From NCBI RefSeq assembly GCF_947500255.1, contig NZ_CANMRL010000001.1:1116001-1180000 (forward strand): a stretch of DNA of 64,000 bases. The letters run 5' to 3'. Under the pieces are notes generated by a model. The model had not been told where the DNA came from and ran no database searches. It saw only the letters and a list, made by a program, of their open reading frames with translations. Positions within the stretch are counted from its first letter, which is position 1. The number at the start of each line of letters is the position of its first letter. The DNA is from an uncultured Psychroserpens sp. (GTDB taxonomy: Bacteria; Bacteroidota; Bacteroidia; Flavobacteriales; Flavobacteriaceae). This document shows positions 29,840 through 39,099 of the stretch, in pieces. The position numbers were made by a program, and so were the translations under genes.

Positions 29840-30589
29840 ATGTTAACAGCAATTATTGTAGAAGATATGAAAGATGCGATGGCACTATTAAAAAGTGACA
29901 TTGAAAGTCTACATCCAGATATAAAAATTATAGATACAGCTCAAAGCGTAGTGGAGGCAGCAAAAGTTTTAAGAAAAACACAACCAGATATTTTATTTCT
30001 TGATATTATGTTAGGAGACGGAACAGGATTTGATGTTCTAGAGATTTTTCCAGAATTAAAATCAAAGATCATTTTTGTTACAGCTAGTGATGAGTTTGCA
30101 ATTAAAGCATTCAAATTTGCAGCTATAGATTATGTTCTAAAACCGTATGCTCATGAAGAGTTAGCGCAAGCTATCGAACGCGCAAAGCAACAAATCCAAC
30201 CAAGTAAAGAGCGTTTAAACATTTTAAAAGAAACATTATCGGCACCAGAAAAGAAACCAGATAAGATTTCATTACACACTTTAGATAAGATTATAATAGT
30301 CAACTTAGATGATATTGTGCGTTGTGAATCTGATAGTAATAACACTATGTTTCACCTTCGGGATAGCCGAAAGATTTTTGTAACTAAAACATTAAAGTAC
30401 TTTGCTGATATGCTAAAACCTTATGGGTTTTTAAGAATTCATCAAAGCCATTTAGTAAATCTTCAATGTATAAGTGCATTTATAAAAACAGATGGCGGCT
30501 ATTTGATGCTAAAAAATGGGGAAAATGTTCCGGTCTCTGTTAGAAAAAAAGCCGAAGTTATTGAGATCTTAGATCAAATGCACCGATAA
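29840..30589 (+). CDS. LytTR-family response regulator
   Basis: 249 aa. Receiver domain with acidic residues VEDMKD, phospho-acceptor in DILFLDIMLGDGTG, TASDEFAIKAF and Lys in DYVLKPYA. LytTR domain at about 150-249 (DDIVRCESDSNNTMFHLRD, FLRIHQSHLVNL, VPVSVRKKAEV). Starts 2 nt after the sensor kinase stop, forming one operon. Resembles the pair at 10008-12862 in output domains but not in sensor. Confidence 0.92.
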   Translation: MLTAIIVEDMKDAMALLKSDIESLHPDIKIIDTAQSVVEAAKVLRKTQPDILFLDIMLGDGTGFDVLEIFPELKSKIIFVTASDEFAIKAFKFAAIDYVLKPYAHEELAQAIERAKQQIQPSKERLNILKETLSAPEKKPDKISLHTLDKIIIVNLDDIVRCESDSNNTMFHLRDSRKIFVTKTLKYFADMLKPYGFLRIHQSHLVNLQCISAFIKTDGGYLMLKNGENVPVSVRKKAEVIEILDQMHR

Positions 30590-30733
30590 GTAGGTAATAT
30601 TATAAAAACAGATATTATAAAATGTCAGAAGTAATAACGTAAAACACATGATAACAATTATTTAAAATTAAAAACATGCAGATTTTGTCTCGATTATGAT
30701 AAAAAAGCATATATTTGATTTTAATATAAATTT

Positions 30734-30779
30734 AACGCAAACGCCGAAAAACATGCTTTTCGTCGATTTTTTTTGCGTT
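30734..30779. repeat. Nested inverted repeat in leader of small Pro-rich protein
   Basis: Outer stem AACGCAAA (30734-30741) / TTTGCGTT (30772-30779) encloses inner stem CGAAAA (30745-30750) / TTTTCG (30757-30762). Lies 63 nt before the ATG at 30843; a leader structure or binding site. Confidence 0.5.
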
Positions 30780-30842
30780 TTATGGATGTTTTTTTGCTAT
30801 TTTATTTTGTTGAGACCTTTTTTTTTATACATTTACGCCATA

Positions 30843-31043
30843 ATGAGAATACAAAACAAGAAAATCTTTGCCTCGATCTTATTTGTATTAATAAGTTTTG
30901 TATGTGTAGCCCAAGGTGGTAACCCACCTCCTCCTATGCCACCACCACCTCCAGGTTTGCCTATTGATGGTTTCACCACAATAGCCGCAATTCTAGGAGC
31001 TTTCTTTGGTATTAAAATGACTATTAAAAATTCTAGAAAGTAG
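30843..31043 (+). CDS. Small secreted/membrane protein with Pro-rich PGLPID segment
   Basis: 66 aa from the ATG at 30843. Signal peptide (IFASILFVLISFVCVAQ), then a proline-rich linker (GGNPPPPMPPPPPGLPIDG), a hydrophobic helix (FTTIAAILGAFFGIKM) and a basic tail (KNSRK). The Pro-rich-motif, helix, basic-end plan resembles tripartite C-terminal sorting signals. An upstream extension in frame exists to 30696 but crosses a strong hairpin and would place a second hydrophobic stretch before the signal peptide, so the short start is chosen. Its stop abuts the convergent ribE stop. Confidence 0.65.
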   Translation: MRIQNKKIFASILFVLISFVCVAQGGNPPPPMPPPPPGLPIDGFTTIAAILGAFFGIKMTIKNSRK

Positions 31044-31634
31044 TTATAGTCTAGCCTCGTAGAGCTTTTGTATATATTTTCCTAAAACATCAAACTCTAA
31101 ATTAATTTTAGAACCAACATGCAAATTCTTGAAATTAGTATGCTCGTAAGTGTATGGAATAATAGCGACACTAAACTTGTTTTTTTCTGAATTCACTACA
31201 GTTAAACTAACACCATTAACAGTAGCAGATCCTTTTTCGATGGTTACATTTCCAGAGCTTTGATCGTAACTAAATGTAAAGAACCAGCTGCCATTTTCCT
31301 CTTTTATGCGCTCACAGGTCCCAATTTGATCAACATGACCTTGAACGATATGTCCGTCCAATCGGTCCCCTAATTTCATAGCGCGCTCTAAGTTTACAGT
31401 ATCTCCAACCTGAAGGTCACCAATATTTGTCTTATCAATAGTTTCCTTTATGGCTGTAACAGTATAATTATCACCCAAAATAGCTACAACGGTAAGGCAA
31501 ATACCATTATGAGCAACACTTTGGTCTATTTTTAATTCTGAAGTGATATTGCTTTGTATGGTTAAGTGAAGATTATCTTGTTCTTTTTCAAGATTGGTCA
31601 CAACGCCAAGATCTTCGATAATTCCTGTAAACAT
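31044..31634 (-). CDS. ribE: Riboflavin synthase, alpha subunit
   Basis: 196 aa enzyme forming riboflavin from two 6,7-dimethyl-8-ribityllumazines. Two homologous barrels are visible: MFTGIIEDLGVV and NGICLTVV in the first, GHIVQGHVDQIG and NGVSLTVV in the second. Length normal. Divergent from pdxA with 60 nt between the chosen starts. No FMN riboswitch-like leader was seen. Confidence 0.95.
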   Translation of the reverse strand: MFTGIIEDLGVVTNLEKEQDNLHLTIQSNITSELKIDQSVAHNGICLTVVAILGDNYTVTAIKETIDKTNIGDLQVGDTVNLERAMKLGDRLDGHIVQGHVDQIGTCERIKEENGSWFFTFSYDQSSGNVTIEKGSATVNGVSLTVVNSEKNKFSVAIIPYTYEHTNFKNLHVGSKINLEFDVLGKYIQKLYEARL

Positions 31635-31651
31635 AGTGTCGAATAATTGGT

Positions 31652-31659
31652 TAAATTTG
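31652..31659 (+). promoter_or_regulatory. Bacteroidota -7 element for pdxA
   Basis: TAAATTTG fits TAnnTTTG and predicts a start near 31666, before the ATG at 31695. This excludes the in-frame upstream start at 31647. Confidence 0.5.
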
Positions 31660-31694
31660 CAATTGTAAAATTACGGACTATAGATAACATCTTA

Positions 31695-32741
31695 ATGGAA
31701 AAAGGTAAAAAAATAAAACTAGGAATTTCAATTGGCGATCTTAATGGAATAGGATCTGAAATTATCATCAAAACTTTTGAAGACAATCGCATGTTGGAGT
31801 TTTGCACGCCAGTAATTTTTGCCTCTATAAAAACGATGTCTTTTTTTAAAAAGCATTTTAAAAGCAGCATCAATTTTCACGCAATCAATCATACAGACCA
31901 GATTATTCAGGGTAAGGTTAACGTATTGAATGTTTGGAAGGAAAATGTCACGATAAATTTTGGAGAAGAAGATCTGAAAATTGGTGAGTATTCGGTGAAA
32001 TCGCTCGAAGCGGCTACGGATGCCTTAAAAAAGGAAGCTATAGATGTATTAGTTACGGCTCCAATACATAAGCATAATATTCAGTCTGATGACTTCAAAT
32101 TCCCAGGCCACACCAATTATCTTGCAGAAAAATTGGGAGGAAAAAGCTTAATGTTCATGGTAACAAATACATTAAAAGTAGGCTTACTTACCGATCATGT
32201 TCCAGTAAAAGATGTTCCTAATCATATCACTGCCGAACTCATTAATGAAAAAATTGATACAGTTTACACGTCCTTAAAACAAGATTTTAGGATCAGCAAA
32301 CCGAGAATTGCGGTTCTGGGCATCAATCCTCATGCTGGTGATAATGGTGTTATTGGAGAAGAGGACGACAAGGTGTTACGACCAACATTGCAGGACATTA
32401 AAGAGAAAGGTAAGATGGTATATGGACCTTATTCTGCTGATAGCTTCTTTGGGTCTGGAAATTATAAAAACTTTGATGCCATTGTTGCATCATATCACGA
32501 TCAAGGGCTAATACCATTTAAAACTATTGCTTTCGGACATGGTGTCAATTATACAGCAGGACTTAATAGAGTAAGAACGTCTCCAGATCATGGAACTGCT
32601 TTTGAAATTGCCGGAAAAGGAAAAGCTGACAACGGTTCATTTAAAGAAGCTGTATTTACTGCAATAGAAGTTTTTAAGAATAGAAAAGAGTATAATGAAT
32701 ACTCAAAAAACCCTCTAAAAAAGGCACCAAAAAAGATATAA
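31695..32741 (+). CDS. pdxA: 4-hydroxythreonine-4-phosphate dehydrogenase
   Basis: 348 aa NAD-dependent enzyme of the DXP-dependent pyridoxal phosphate pathway. Motifs: KLGISIGDLNGIGSEI, VTAPIHKHNI, FPGHTNYLAEK (His ligand), GINPHAGDNGVIGEEDD (His ligand), ASYHDQGLIPFK (His ligand) and RTSPDHGTAFEIAG. The ATG at 31695 is preferred over an in-frame start 48 nt upstream because a -7 promoter element (31652-31659) lies between them and the family begins here. Confidence 0.95.
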   Translation: MEKGKKIKLGISIGDLNGIGSEIIIKTFEDNRMLEFCTPVIFASIKTMSFFKKHFKSSINFHAINHTDQIIQGKVNVLNVWKENVTINFGEEDLKIGEYSVKSLEAATDALKKEAIDVLVTAPIHKHNIQSDDFKFPGHTNYLAEKLGGKSLMFMVTNTLKVGLLTDHVPVKDVPNHITAELINEKIDTVYTSLKQDFRISKPRIAVLGINPHAGDNGVIGEEDDKVLRPTLQDIKEKGKMVYGPYSADSFFGSGNYKNFDAIVASYHDQGLIPFKTIAFGHGVNYTAGLNRVRTSPDHGTAFEIAGKGKADNGSFKEAVFTAIEVFKNRKEYNEYSKNPLKKAPKKI

Positions 32742-32783
32742 ACATTTTTTGTTGATAAGCGCTGTTTAATTAATTAAAATTTA

Positions 32784-32791
32784 TATATTTG
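32784..32791 (+). promoter_or_regulatory. Bacteroidota -7 element for yceD-rpmF
   Basis: TATATTTG exactly fits TAnnTTTG, 10 nt before the first ATG at 32802. A start near 32798 gives an almost leaderless message, so the ATGs at 32811 or 32814 could be used. Confidence 0.5.
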
Positions 32792-32801
32792 CAGGCTCAA
32801 A

Positions 32802-33356
32802 ATGAATGCGATGATGAAGCCCTTAAAGGAATTTACAATACCATTTATTGGTCTCAAGGTTGGAAAGCACCATTTTGATTATCAGATTGATAAAAAGTTC
32901 TTTGAACATTTTGAGTATGATGATTTTAATGATGTAAAAGTAAAAACAGAGTTGTTGTTTGAAAAAAAGACAACTTTGTTGGAGTTACATTTCGAAATTT
33001 CAGGCGTTGTAAATGTCAACTGCGACCTTACAAATGAGCCTTATGACCAAAGTGTCGAAGGTAAATTTAAATTGGTAGTCAAGTTTGGTGACGATTACAA
33101 TGATGAATTTGAAGACATACTAATCATACCTCATGGAGAATATGAAATCAATGTTGCCCAGTACATATATGAGTTAATCATATTGTCGATGCCAGCAAAA
33201 CGAATTCATCCAGGAGTTGAAGATGGTACATTAGATTCAGAAATACTTAAAAAGTTAGAAGAATTAAGCCCAAAAGGCTTAGACGACAAAGAAGATACAT
33301 CAGAGGATATTGACCCTCGTTGGAATACATTAAAAAAACTATTAACGGATAAATAA
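32802..33356 (+). CDS. DUF177/YceD family protein
   Basis: 184 aa. Matches the YceD/DUF177 family, which sits next to rpmF across bacteria and is implicated in 23S rRNA/ribosome assembly. Conserved [15 protein letters not shown] is the Cys-containing family core (the C of the usual CxR motif). Ends with an acidic tail. Start at 32802, 32811 and 32814 are all ATG in frame; the last two may be favoured by the promoter position. 8 nt before rpmF, hence co-transcribed. Confidence 0.88.
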   Translation: MNAMMKPLKEFTIPFIGLKVGKHHFDYQIDKKFFEHFEYDDFNDVKVKTELLFEKKTTLLELHFEISGVVNVNCDLTNEPYDQSVEGKFKLVVKFGDDYNDEFEDILIIPHGEYEINVAQYIYELIILSMPAKRIHPGVEDGTLDSEILKKLEELSPKGLDDKEDTSEDIDPRWNTLKKLLTDK

Positions 33357-33364
33357 CATATAAA

Positions 33365-33568
33365 ATGGCACATCCTAAAAGAAAAATTTCTAAAACAAGA
33401 AGAGATAAGAGAAGAACACATTATAAAGCATCTGTTCCTACTATAGCTACTTGTCCTACAACAGGAGAAGCACACCTTTACCATAGAGCTCATTGGCATG
33501 AAGGGAAGTTATATTACAGAGGTCAAGTATTGATTGATAACTCTGAAAAAGAAGAAAACTTAGCATAA
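33365..33568 (+). CDS. rpmF: 50S ribosomal protein L32
   Basis: 67 aa. The [23 protein letters not shown]-terminus (first part shown) is diagnostic for L32. The usual zinc-ribbon Cys pairs are reduced: only one Cys remains ([19 protein letters not shown]), so this is the C-minus form. Located yceD-rpmF-fabH as in most bacteria; a terminator follows. Confidence 0.96.
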   Translation: MAHPKRKISKTRRDKRRTHYKASVPTIATCPTTGEAHLYHRAHWHEGKLYYRGQVLIDNSEKEENLA

Positions 33569-33588
33569 GTATTATGCATGCATATAAT

Positions 33589-33616
33589 AAAACGCTCATA
33601 CTTGAGCGTTTTTTTT
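33589..33616 (+). terminator. Rho-independent terminator after rpmF
   Basis: AAAACGCTCA/TGAGCGTTTT perfect stem, loop TACT, eight T. Confidence 0.88.
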
Positions 33617-33748
33617 ATGTTTAATTTCTCTAAGTCTTAAAAACGACTTATTTTGCGTCATATTCGTTCAAAATTTAGTAAATTCATTAAAATTTTACCG
33701 TTTTTTGACGATTTTTGTCTTTTTAGGACGATTTTTTAAAAATTTAGT

Positions 33749-34744
33749 ATGAGTAAAATCACAGCTGCAATTACAGGAGTAGGTGCTTATTTACCTGAAT
33801 ATAAATTGACCAACCAGATTTTAGAAACCATGGTCGATACAAATGATGAGTGGATTACCACTCGAACAGGTATAAAAGAACGTAGAATTCTTAAAGAAGA
33901 TGGTAAAGGAACTTCCTATTTAGCCATTAAAGCCGCTCAAGACTTAATTAACAAAAAGGGAATTGACCCAAAAGATATAGAACTTGTTATTGTTGCCACT
34001 GCAACTCCTGATATGAAAGCTGCCTCAACCGCAGCTTTTACTGCAACTAATATAGGAGCAACTAATGCCTTCTCGTTCGATTTAGAAGCAGCATGCTCTA
34101 GTTTTCTTTTCGGAATGTCTGTTGCTGCACGTTATATAGAATCTGGAAAATATAAGAATGTATTACTTATTGGAGCAGATAAGAACTCTTCAATGATTAA
34201 CTATAAAGACAGAGCTACTTGTATCATCTTTGGAGATGGTGCTGGAGCTGTGTTATTTGAACCTAACCATGAAGGACTTGGTCTACAAGATGAGCTATTG
34301 AGAAGTAATGGAGAAGGACGTGAGTTTCTACATGCACAATATGGAGGCTCTTCTTATCCATCTACACCAGAAGCAATTGCCGAAGGAAAGCATTTTGTAT
34401 TCCAAGAAGGGAAAACAGTATTTAAGAACGCTGTATTTAATATGGCAGATGTCACAGAGCGTATTCTAGAAAGAAACAATTTAACTAATGACGATATCTC
34501 ATGGTTGGCAGCACACCAAGCTAATAAGAGAATTATAGAGGCTACTGCAAATAGAGTGTCTCTAGACCCAGCAAAGGTGATGATGAATATCCATAAATAT
34601 GGAAACACAACTTCGGCAACATTACCATTGCTATTACACGATTACGAATCACAATTAAAAAAAGACGATAAAATTATATTCGCAGCCTTTGGTGGCGGAT
34701 TTACTTGGGGCTCAATTTATTTAAAATGGGCTTATAATTCTTAA
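33749..34744 (+). CDS. fabH: Beta-ketoacyl-ACP synthase III
   Basis: 331 aa enzyme that condenses acetyl-CoA with malonyl-ACP to start fatty acid synthesis. Catalytic triad visible: Cys in EAACSSFLFG, His in LAAHQANKRI and Asn in YGNTTSATLP. N-terminal ITGVGAYLPEYKLTN and TRTGIKERR are typical. Downstream accB and accC give the common fabH-accB-accC order. Confidence 0.95.
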   Translation: MSKITAAITGVGAYLPEYKLTNQILETMVDTNDEWITTRTGIKERRILKEDGKGTSYLAIKAAQDLINKKGIDPKDIELVIVATATPDMKAASTAAFTATNIGATNAFSFDLEAACSSFLFGMSVAARYIESGKYKNVLLIGADKNSSMINYKDRATCIIFGDGAGAVLFEPNHEGLGLQDELLRSNGEGREFLHAQYGGSSYPSTPEAIAEGKHFVFQEGKTVFKNAVFNMADVTERILERNNLTNDDISWLAAHQANKRIIEATANRVSLDPAKVMMNIHKYGNTTSATLPLLLHDYESQLKKDDKIIFAAFGGGFTWGSIYLKWAYNS

Positions 34745-34781
34745 CCGACTTTTAACTAACTAATTAAAAAGACTAATAATT

Positions 34782-35270
34782 ATGGATATTAAGGAAATTC
34801 AAAACTTAATCAAATTTGTAGCCAAATCTGGTGCAAGTGAGGTTAAATTAGAAATGGATGATGTTAAGATCACCATCAAAACAGGTGCTGATGACAAAGG
34901 GGACTCAACCACTTATGTTCAACAAATACCAGTGAGCCAACCTGTAGCGCAAGCTATACCTGCAGCTGCACCAACTGCGCCTGCCGCACCAGCCGCTCCT
35001 GCAGCTGAACCAGCATCAGACGATTCGAAATATATTACAGTTAAATCACCAATTATAGGTACATTTTACCGTAAGCCATCTCCAGACAAACCCGTATTTG
35101 TTGAAGTAGGTAGCACTATTGGTGAAGGTGATGTACTATGTGTCATTGAAGCGATGAAATTATTCAACGAAATCGAATCTGAAGTATCAGGAAAAATCGT
35201 TAAGATTTTAGTAGATGATTCTTCTCCAGTAGAGTTTGATCAACCATTATTCTTGGTAGATCCATCATAA
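34782..35270 (+). CDS. accB: Biotin carboxyl carrier protein of acetyl-CoA carboxylase
   Basis: 162 aa. N-terminal helical segment ([13 protein letters not shown]), an Ala/Pro-rich linker (about 55-85) and a C-terminal biotinyl domain with the biotinylation site [10 protein letters not shown] (Lys near residue 126). 37 nt after fabH and upstream of accC, so part of the acc operon. Confidence 0.95.
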   Translation: MDIKEIQNLIKFVAKSGASEVKLEMDDVKITIKTGADDKGDSTTYVQQIPVSQPVAQAIPAAAPTAPAAPAAPAAEPASDDSKYITVKSPIIGTFYRKPSPDKPVFVEVGSTIGEGDVLCVIEAMKLFNEIESEVSGKIVKILVDDSSPVEFDQPLFLVDPS

Positions 35271-35276
35271 CCGTTT

Positions 35277-35341
35277 AAAAATTCCAATTCGCATCTCATG
35301 TTATGAGACCCAAAACCTGTTTGGTTTGGTACTTGGAATTT
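35277..35341 (+). promoter_or_regulatory. Structured element between accB and accC
   Basis: Outer stem AAATTCCAA (35279-35287) / TTGGAATTT (35333-35341) encloses TCTCAT (35294-35299) / ATGAGA (35303-35308). Could set accB:accC stoichiometry by mRNA processing or stability. Confidence 0.5.
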
Positions 35342-35363
35342 GAAATTTTTAATTCAAGAAGTT

Positions 35364-36716
35364 ATGTTTAAAAAAATATTAATAGCTAATAGAGGAGAAA
35401 TAGCACTACGTGTTATTAGAACCTGTAAAGAAATGGGTATCAAAACGGTAGCAGTGTATTCTACAGCAGATGCTGAAAGTTTACATGTGAAGTTTGCAGA
35501 CGAAGCTGTCTGTATTGGCCCACCATCAAGTAGTGACTCTTACCTTAAAATATCCAATATTATAGCAGCAGCAGAAATCACAAATGCTGATGCCATACAT
35601 CCAGGTTATGGGTTTTTATCTGAAAACGCTAAATTCTCAAAAATCTGTGAAGAGCACGATATCAAATTTATTGGAGCATCTCCAGAAATGATTGATAGAA
35701 TGGGAGACAAAGCCAATGCAAAAGCAACAATGCTTGCTGCTGGTGTGCCATGTGTTCCTGGAAGTGAAGGTATAATTGAAGATTTTGAAGAGTGTAAAAA
35801 ACTAGCTAAAGAAACCGGCTATCCAGTTATGCTTAAGGCATCTGCTGGAGGTGGTGGAAAAGGAATGCGTGCTGTTTGGAAACCTGAAGATCTTGAAGAT
35901 GCTTGGGAATCAGCTAGAACAGAATCTAAAGCAGCTTTTGGAAATGATGATATGTACATGGAAAAACTTATTGAAGAACCACGTCATATTGAAATTCAAG
36001 TCGTAGGAGATTCAACTGGTCGCGCATGCCATCTTTCAGAACGTGATTGCTCAGTGCAAAGACGTCACCAAAAGTTAACCGAAGAAGTGCCATCTCCATT
36101 TATGACTAAGGCTTTACGTGATAAAATGGGGAAAGCAGCTGTAAAAGCAGCAGAATATATCAAATATGAAGGAGCAGGAACAGTAGAGTTCTTGGTAGAT
36201 AAGCATCGTAATTTCTACTTCATGGAAATGAATACGCGTATTCAAGTGGAGCACCCAATTACAGAACAAGTGATTGATTTCGATTTAATTCGTGAGCAAA
36301 TTCTTGTGGCTGCTGGTGTGCCAATTTCTGGTAAGAACTATACGCCTAATCTACACTCTATCGAATGTCGTATTAATGCCGAAGATCCATTTAATGATTT
36401 TAGACCATCGCCAGGACGCATTACAACGTTACATGCACCTGGAGGACATGGTGTTCGTTTAGATACACACGTGTATGCTGGTTATGTGATTCCGCCTAAC
36501 TACGATTCTATGATCGCTAAGTTGATAACTACAGCACAAACGCGTGAGGAAGCCATCAATAAAATGAAGCGTGCTTTAGAAGAGTTCGTTATTGAAGGTA
36601 TTAAAACAACCATTCCATTCCACAGACAACTTATGGAGCATCCAGATTATTTAGCAGGTAATTATACCACTAAGTTCATGGAAGATTTTGTTATTGAGAG
36701 AACTCCAGAAGATTAA
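35364..36716 (+). CDS. accC: Acetyl-CoA carboxylase, biotin carboxylase subunit
   Basis: 450 aa from the ATG at 35364 ([17 protein letters not shown]), the standard N-terminus; an upstream TTG at 35340 falls inside a stem structure and is unlikely. ATP-grasp enzyme: [11 protein letters not shown] glycine loop, [22 protein letters not shown] and [14 protein letters not shown] with catalytic Glu/Arg. Carboxylates the biotin of AccB. Terminator follows at 36723. Confidence 0.95.
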   Translation: MFKKILIANRGEIALRVIRTCKEMGIKTVAVYSTADAESLHVKFADEAVCIGPPSSSDSYLKISNIIAAAEITNADAIHPGYGFLSENAKFSKICEEHDIKFIGASPEMIDRMGDKANAKATMLAAGVPCVPGSEGIIEDFEECKKLAKETGYPVMLKASAGGGGKGMRAVWKPEDLEDAWESARTESKAAFGNDDMYMEKLIEEPRHIEIQVVGDSTGRACHLSERDCSVQRRHQKLTEEVPSPFMTKALRDKMGKAAVKAAEYIKYEGAGTVEFLVDKHRNFYFMEMNTRIQVEHPITEQVIDFDLIREQILVAAGVPISGKNYTPNLHSIECRINAEDPFNDFRPSPGRITTLHAPGGHGVRLDTHVYAGYVIPPNYDSMIAKLITTAQTREEAINKMKRALEEFVIEGIKTTIPFHRQLMEHPDYLAGNYTTKFMEDFVIERTPED

Positions 36717-36722
36717 AAATAT

Positions 36723-36757
36723 AACTCCGAGATTTACGTTTCGGAGTTTTTTTTTAC
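36723..36757 (+). terminator. Rho-independent terminator after accC
   Basis: AACTCCGA (36723-36730) / TCGGAGTT (36741-36748) stem and nine T. Confidence 0.85.
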
Positions 36758-36781
36758 CTCTTTCTTATGGTGTTCTTTTAT

Positions 36782-36861
36782 CCCGAAGTGTTGGGACAAA
36801 AGGCAGGCTCTCGCAAGTCGCTCTCGGTGAGGAGCTCCAACAATAACTCCATCCTTAACAC
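36782..36861. repeat. Dispersed repeat element, copy 1
   Basis: Contains the core AGTCGCTCTC..GAGGAGCTCCAACA and TCCTTAAC also found at 49232-49306. Ends carry GTGTT (36788-36792) / AACAC (36857-36861) in inverted orientation. In copy 2 the equivalent ends are GCGTT/AACGC, a compensatory change. Confidence 0.65.
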
Positions 36862-36908
36862 GAACCAATATTTCTTGTTATATTTAAGAGAACTAATAAC
36901 CAAGGTTA

Positions 36909-37499
36909 ATGATTAAGACCAAAGAATCTGTTTTCATCTTTCTCTTATTTTTACTCTTTTTTCCTGCTTACGCCATGTTCAACAATGCTATTTTATTTTT
37001 GTTCGATCAGGCATTTACAGGTGGTGAAATCTCAAAAATTTTCACATATAATTATACGGGAAATCTACTGGGTTGTCTAGGTGTAGCAAAGTATATCGAA
37101 CTGTCAAACTCATTTAATTTTTTTCAAAAAAACGGTGTATTAGTCCTTTCCTTTTTAGTTTCAGTCGTTGCTTTTTTAATGATTATCAAAAAGAAAGAAT
37201 CCAAGAACTATCATGCTAAATGGCTTCTAGTTTTTGTGTTTTCGTTATTTCTGTTTACAGGACTTGAGTTTTTATATTACACTTTTTCTTATATCATTAA
37301 GGCAGATGCTGAATTCTCAGAAGCTCTTTCTTTAATACTAGTATTTAGTCTAATTGTTGCTCTATTAGCTGTTATTCTATTTTTTAAAAGTTTCATTAAA
37401 AAAGAAAAATTACAAGTTTTTGTGCTAGTGATACCTGCATCTTTTATAAGTGCTTATCTTTGGTTAGGTTACATCGGACCAGCAATTTTGCCAATATAA
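36909..37499 (+). CDS. Hypothetical integral membrane protein
   Basis: 196 aa with five predicted membrane helices (about 8-34, 78-100, 109-132, 140-160, 165-192). No recognised family or catalytic residues. The amino-acid make-up (Phe/Leu-rich with basic loops) is ordinary for inner-membrane proteins. 5 nt before the next gene's chosen start, so possibly co-transcribed with it. Confidence 0.6.
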   Translation: MIKTKESVFIFLLFLLFFPAYAMFNNAILFLFDQAFTGGEISKIFTYNYTGNLLGCLGVAKYIELSNSFNFFQKNGVLVLSFLVSVVAFLMIIKKKESKNYHAKWLLVFVFSLFLFTGLEFLYYTFSYIIKADAEFSEALSLILVFSLIVALLAVILFFKSFIKKEKLQVFVLVIPASFISAYLWLGYIGPAILPI

Positions 37500-37504
37500 A
37501 TTCT

Positions 37505-38614
37505 ATGAATCTATCCTACTGGGAAATAAAATCATGGCTTACTAATGTCGATTATACAATCGTAGGTAGTGGTATTGTAGGCCTCAATTGTGCATTACAA
37601 TTAAAACAACGATTTCCAACAGCTAGCATTTTAATTCTTGAGCGTGGCACTTTACCACAAGGTGCCAGCACTAAAAATGCAGGCTTTGCATGTTTTGGGA
37701 GCCTGAGTGAAATTATCAATGACCTTAAAACACATTCTGAAGATGAGGTGTTACAATTGGTAAAAAAACGTATTGATGGTTTGCAGTTATTGCGACAAAC
37801 TTTAGGAGATGAGATTATAGGCTACCAAGAGCTAGGCGGTTATGAATTGTTTTCAAAAACAGATGATTTATATGAAGAATGCCAGTCTAAAAAAGACACT
37901 ATAAATTTGCTTCTAAAACCACTATTTAATCAAGAAGTATTTAGCTTCAAGCCCAATGAGTTTAATTTTAAAAACTGTCATGACACCTTAGGCTTTAATC
38001 AATTTGAAGGCCAAATAGACACGGGAAAAATGATGGCTTCATTAACGCAATTAGTATTAGGTTCTGGGATAAAAATATTGAATAATAGTACTGTCAAACA
38101 GTTTTCTGAAAATGACAATTCTGTTAACATTAAAACAGATCAATTTGAATTTTCTACCTCAAAACTTTTAATTGCCACTAATGGTTTTGCCTCAATGTTA
38201 GATATTTCCGAAGTAAAACCAGCTAGAGCACAAGTCCTTATTACAAAACCTATCGAAAACCTTCATATTAAAGGTACATTTCATTTAGATCAAGGGTATT
38301 ATTATTTTAGAAATATTGATAACCGCTTACTATTTGGAGGTGGGCGAAATCTGGATTTTAAAGGAGAAGAAACTACTAAATTGATTCAAACCCAACGTAT
38401 TCAAGATAAGTTAGAAGACTTATTAAGAACAACGATATTACCTCATACAGCTTTCGAAATTGATTATCGTTGGACAGGTATTATGGGTGTTGGACAACAA
38501 AAGAAACCTATTGTAAAACAGCTTAGCAATAATGTTTTTTGTGGTGTGCGTTTAGGAGGCATGGGAGTCGCTATTGGGAGTTTGGTTGGAAAAGAATTAG
38601 CCGATTTATTGTAA
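37505..38614 (+). CDS. FAD-dependent oxidoreductase, DadA/glycine oxidase family
   Basis: 369 aa. N-terminal Rossmann motif YTIVGSGIVGLNCALQL, then the DAO-type segment GASTKNAGFACFGS, and a C-terminal FAD-contact region with TGIMGVG and RLGGMGVAIGS. Family members oxidise D-amino acids, glycine or related amines. Start at 37505 (MNLSYWEIKSWL) avoids overlap with the upstream gene. Its stop overlaps the next start (TAATG), so translation is coupled. Substrate unknown. Confidence 0.85.
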   Translation: MNLSYWEIKSWLTNVDYTIVGSGIVGLNCALQLKQRFPTASILILERGTLPQGASTKNAGFACFGSLSEIINDLKTHSEDEVLQLVKKRIDGLQLLRQTLGDEIIGYQELGGYELFSKTDDLYEECQSKKDTINLLLKPLFNQEVFSFKPNEFNFKNCHDTLGFNQFEGQIDTGKMMASLTQLVLGSGIKILNNSTVKQFSENDNSVNIKTDQFEFSTSKLLIATNGFASMLDISEVKPARAQVLITKPIENLHIKGTFHLDQGYYYFRNIDNRLLFGGGRNLDFKGEETTKLIQTQRIQDKLEDLLRTTILPHTAFEIDYRWTGIMGVGQQKKPIVKQLSNNVFCGVRLGGMGVAIGSLVGKELADLL

Positions 38615-39063
38615 TGGATACCAAGGAAAAACTATATTACCAATGCCAAGAGTTTATTGATGACCGCTTGCAAGCGGTTCAAAAAACCATTCATGAAATT
38701 CAAGAATCATTAACCTCTGAAACGAAGAGTTCGGCAGGGGACAAACACGAAACAGGTCGAGCTATGTTGCAATTAGAAAGAGAAAAAACTGGACAGCAAT
38801 TGGCAGAAATTCAAAGAATTAATCAATTATTATCCAAGATTGATGTTTCAAATACCTCAAAAGCCATTGGCTTAGGAAGTGTTGTAATGACAACCAATGC
38901 CAATTACTTCATTGCCATTAGTGCTGGAGAATTGAAAGTAAGCAATCAAGTGTTTTATGCGATTTCAGCACACACACCTATTGCCCAATTGTTATTAGGG
39001 AAATCTATAGGAGATGACATTCAATTTAGAAATCAGGATTTTAAAATTATTGAAGTCTACTAA
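38614..39063 (+). CDS. GreA/GreB C-terminal-like domain protein
   Basis: 149 aa. N-terminal helical region with many Glu/Lys/Gln (DRLQAVQKTIHEIQESLTSE, GRAMLQLEREKTGQQL), then a GreA/GreB_C-like FKBP-fold domain (AIGLGSVVMTTNANYFIAIS, TPIAQLLLGKSIGDDIQF). The acidic GreA finger tip that triggers RNA polymerase cleavage is not evident, so a Gre-like RNAP secondary-channel function is only possible. Often mislabelled as an oxoacyl-ACP synthase in this family. Start is the ATG overlapping the previous stop. Confidence 0.7.
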   Translation: MDTKEKLYYQCQEFIDDRLQAVQKTIHEIQESLTSETKSSAGDKHETGRAMLQLEREKTGQQLAEIQRINQLLSKIDVSNTSKAIGLGSVVMTTNANYFIAISAGELKVSNQVFYAISAHTPIAQLLLGKSIGDDIQFRNQDFKIIEVY

Positions 39064-39099
39064 TTTTTATCTCATCCAATTTCAGTGTATCTTTAGTTT

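Noticed and set aside
30696-30842. Upstream in-frame extension of the small PGLPID protein
   Set aside because: It crosses a double inverted repeat and would put another hydrophobic block before a clean signal peptide.
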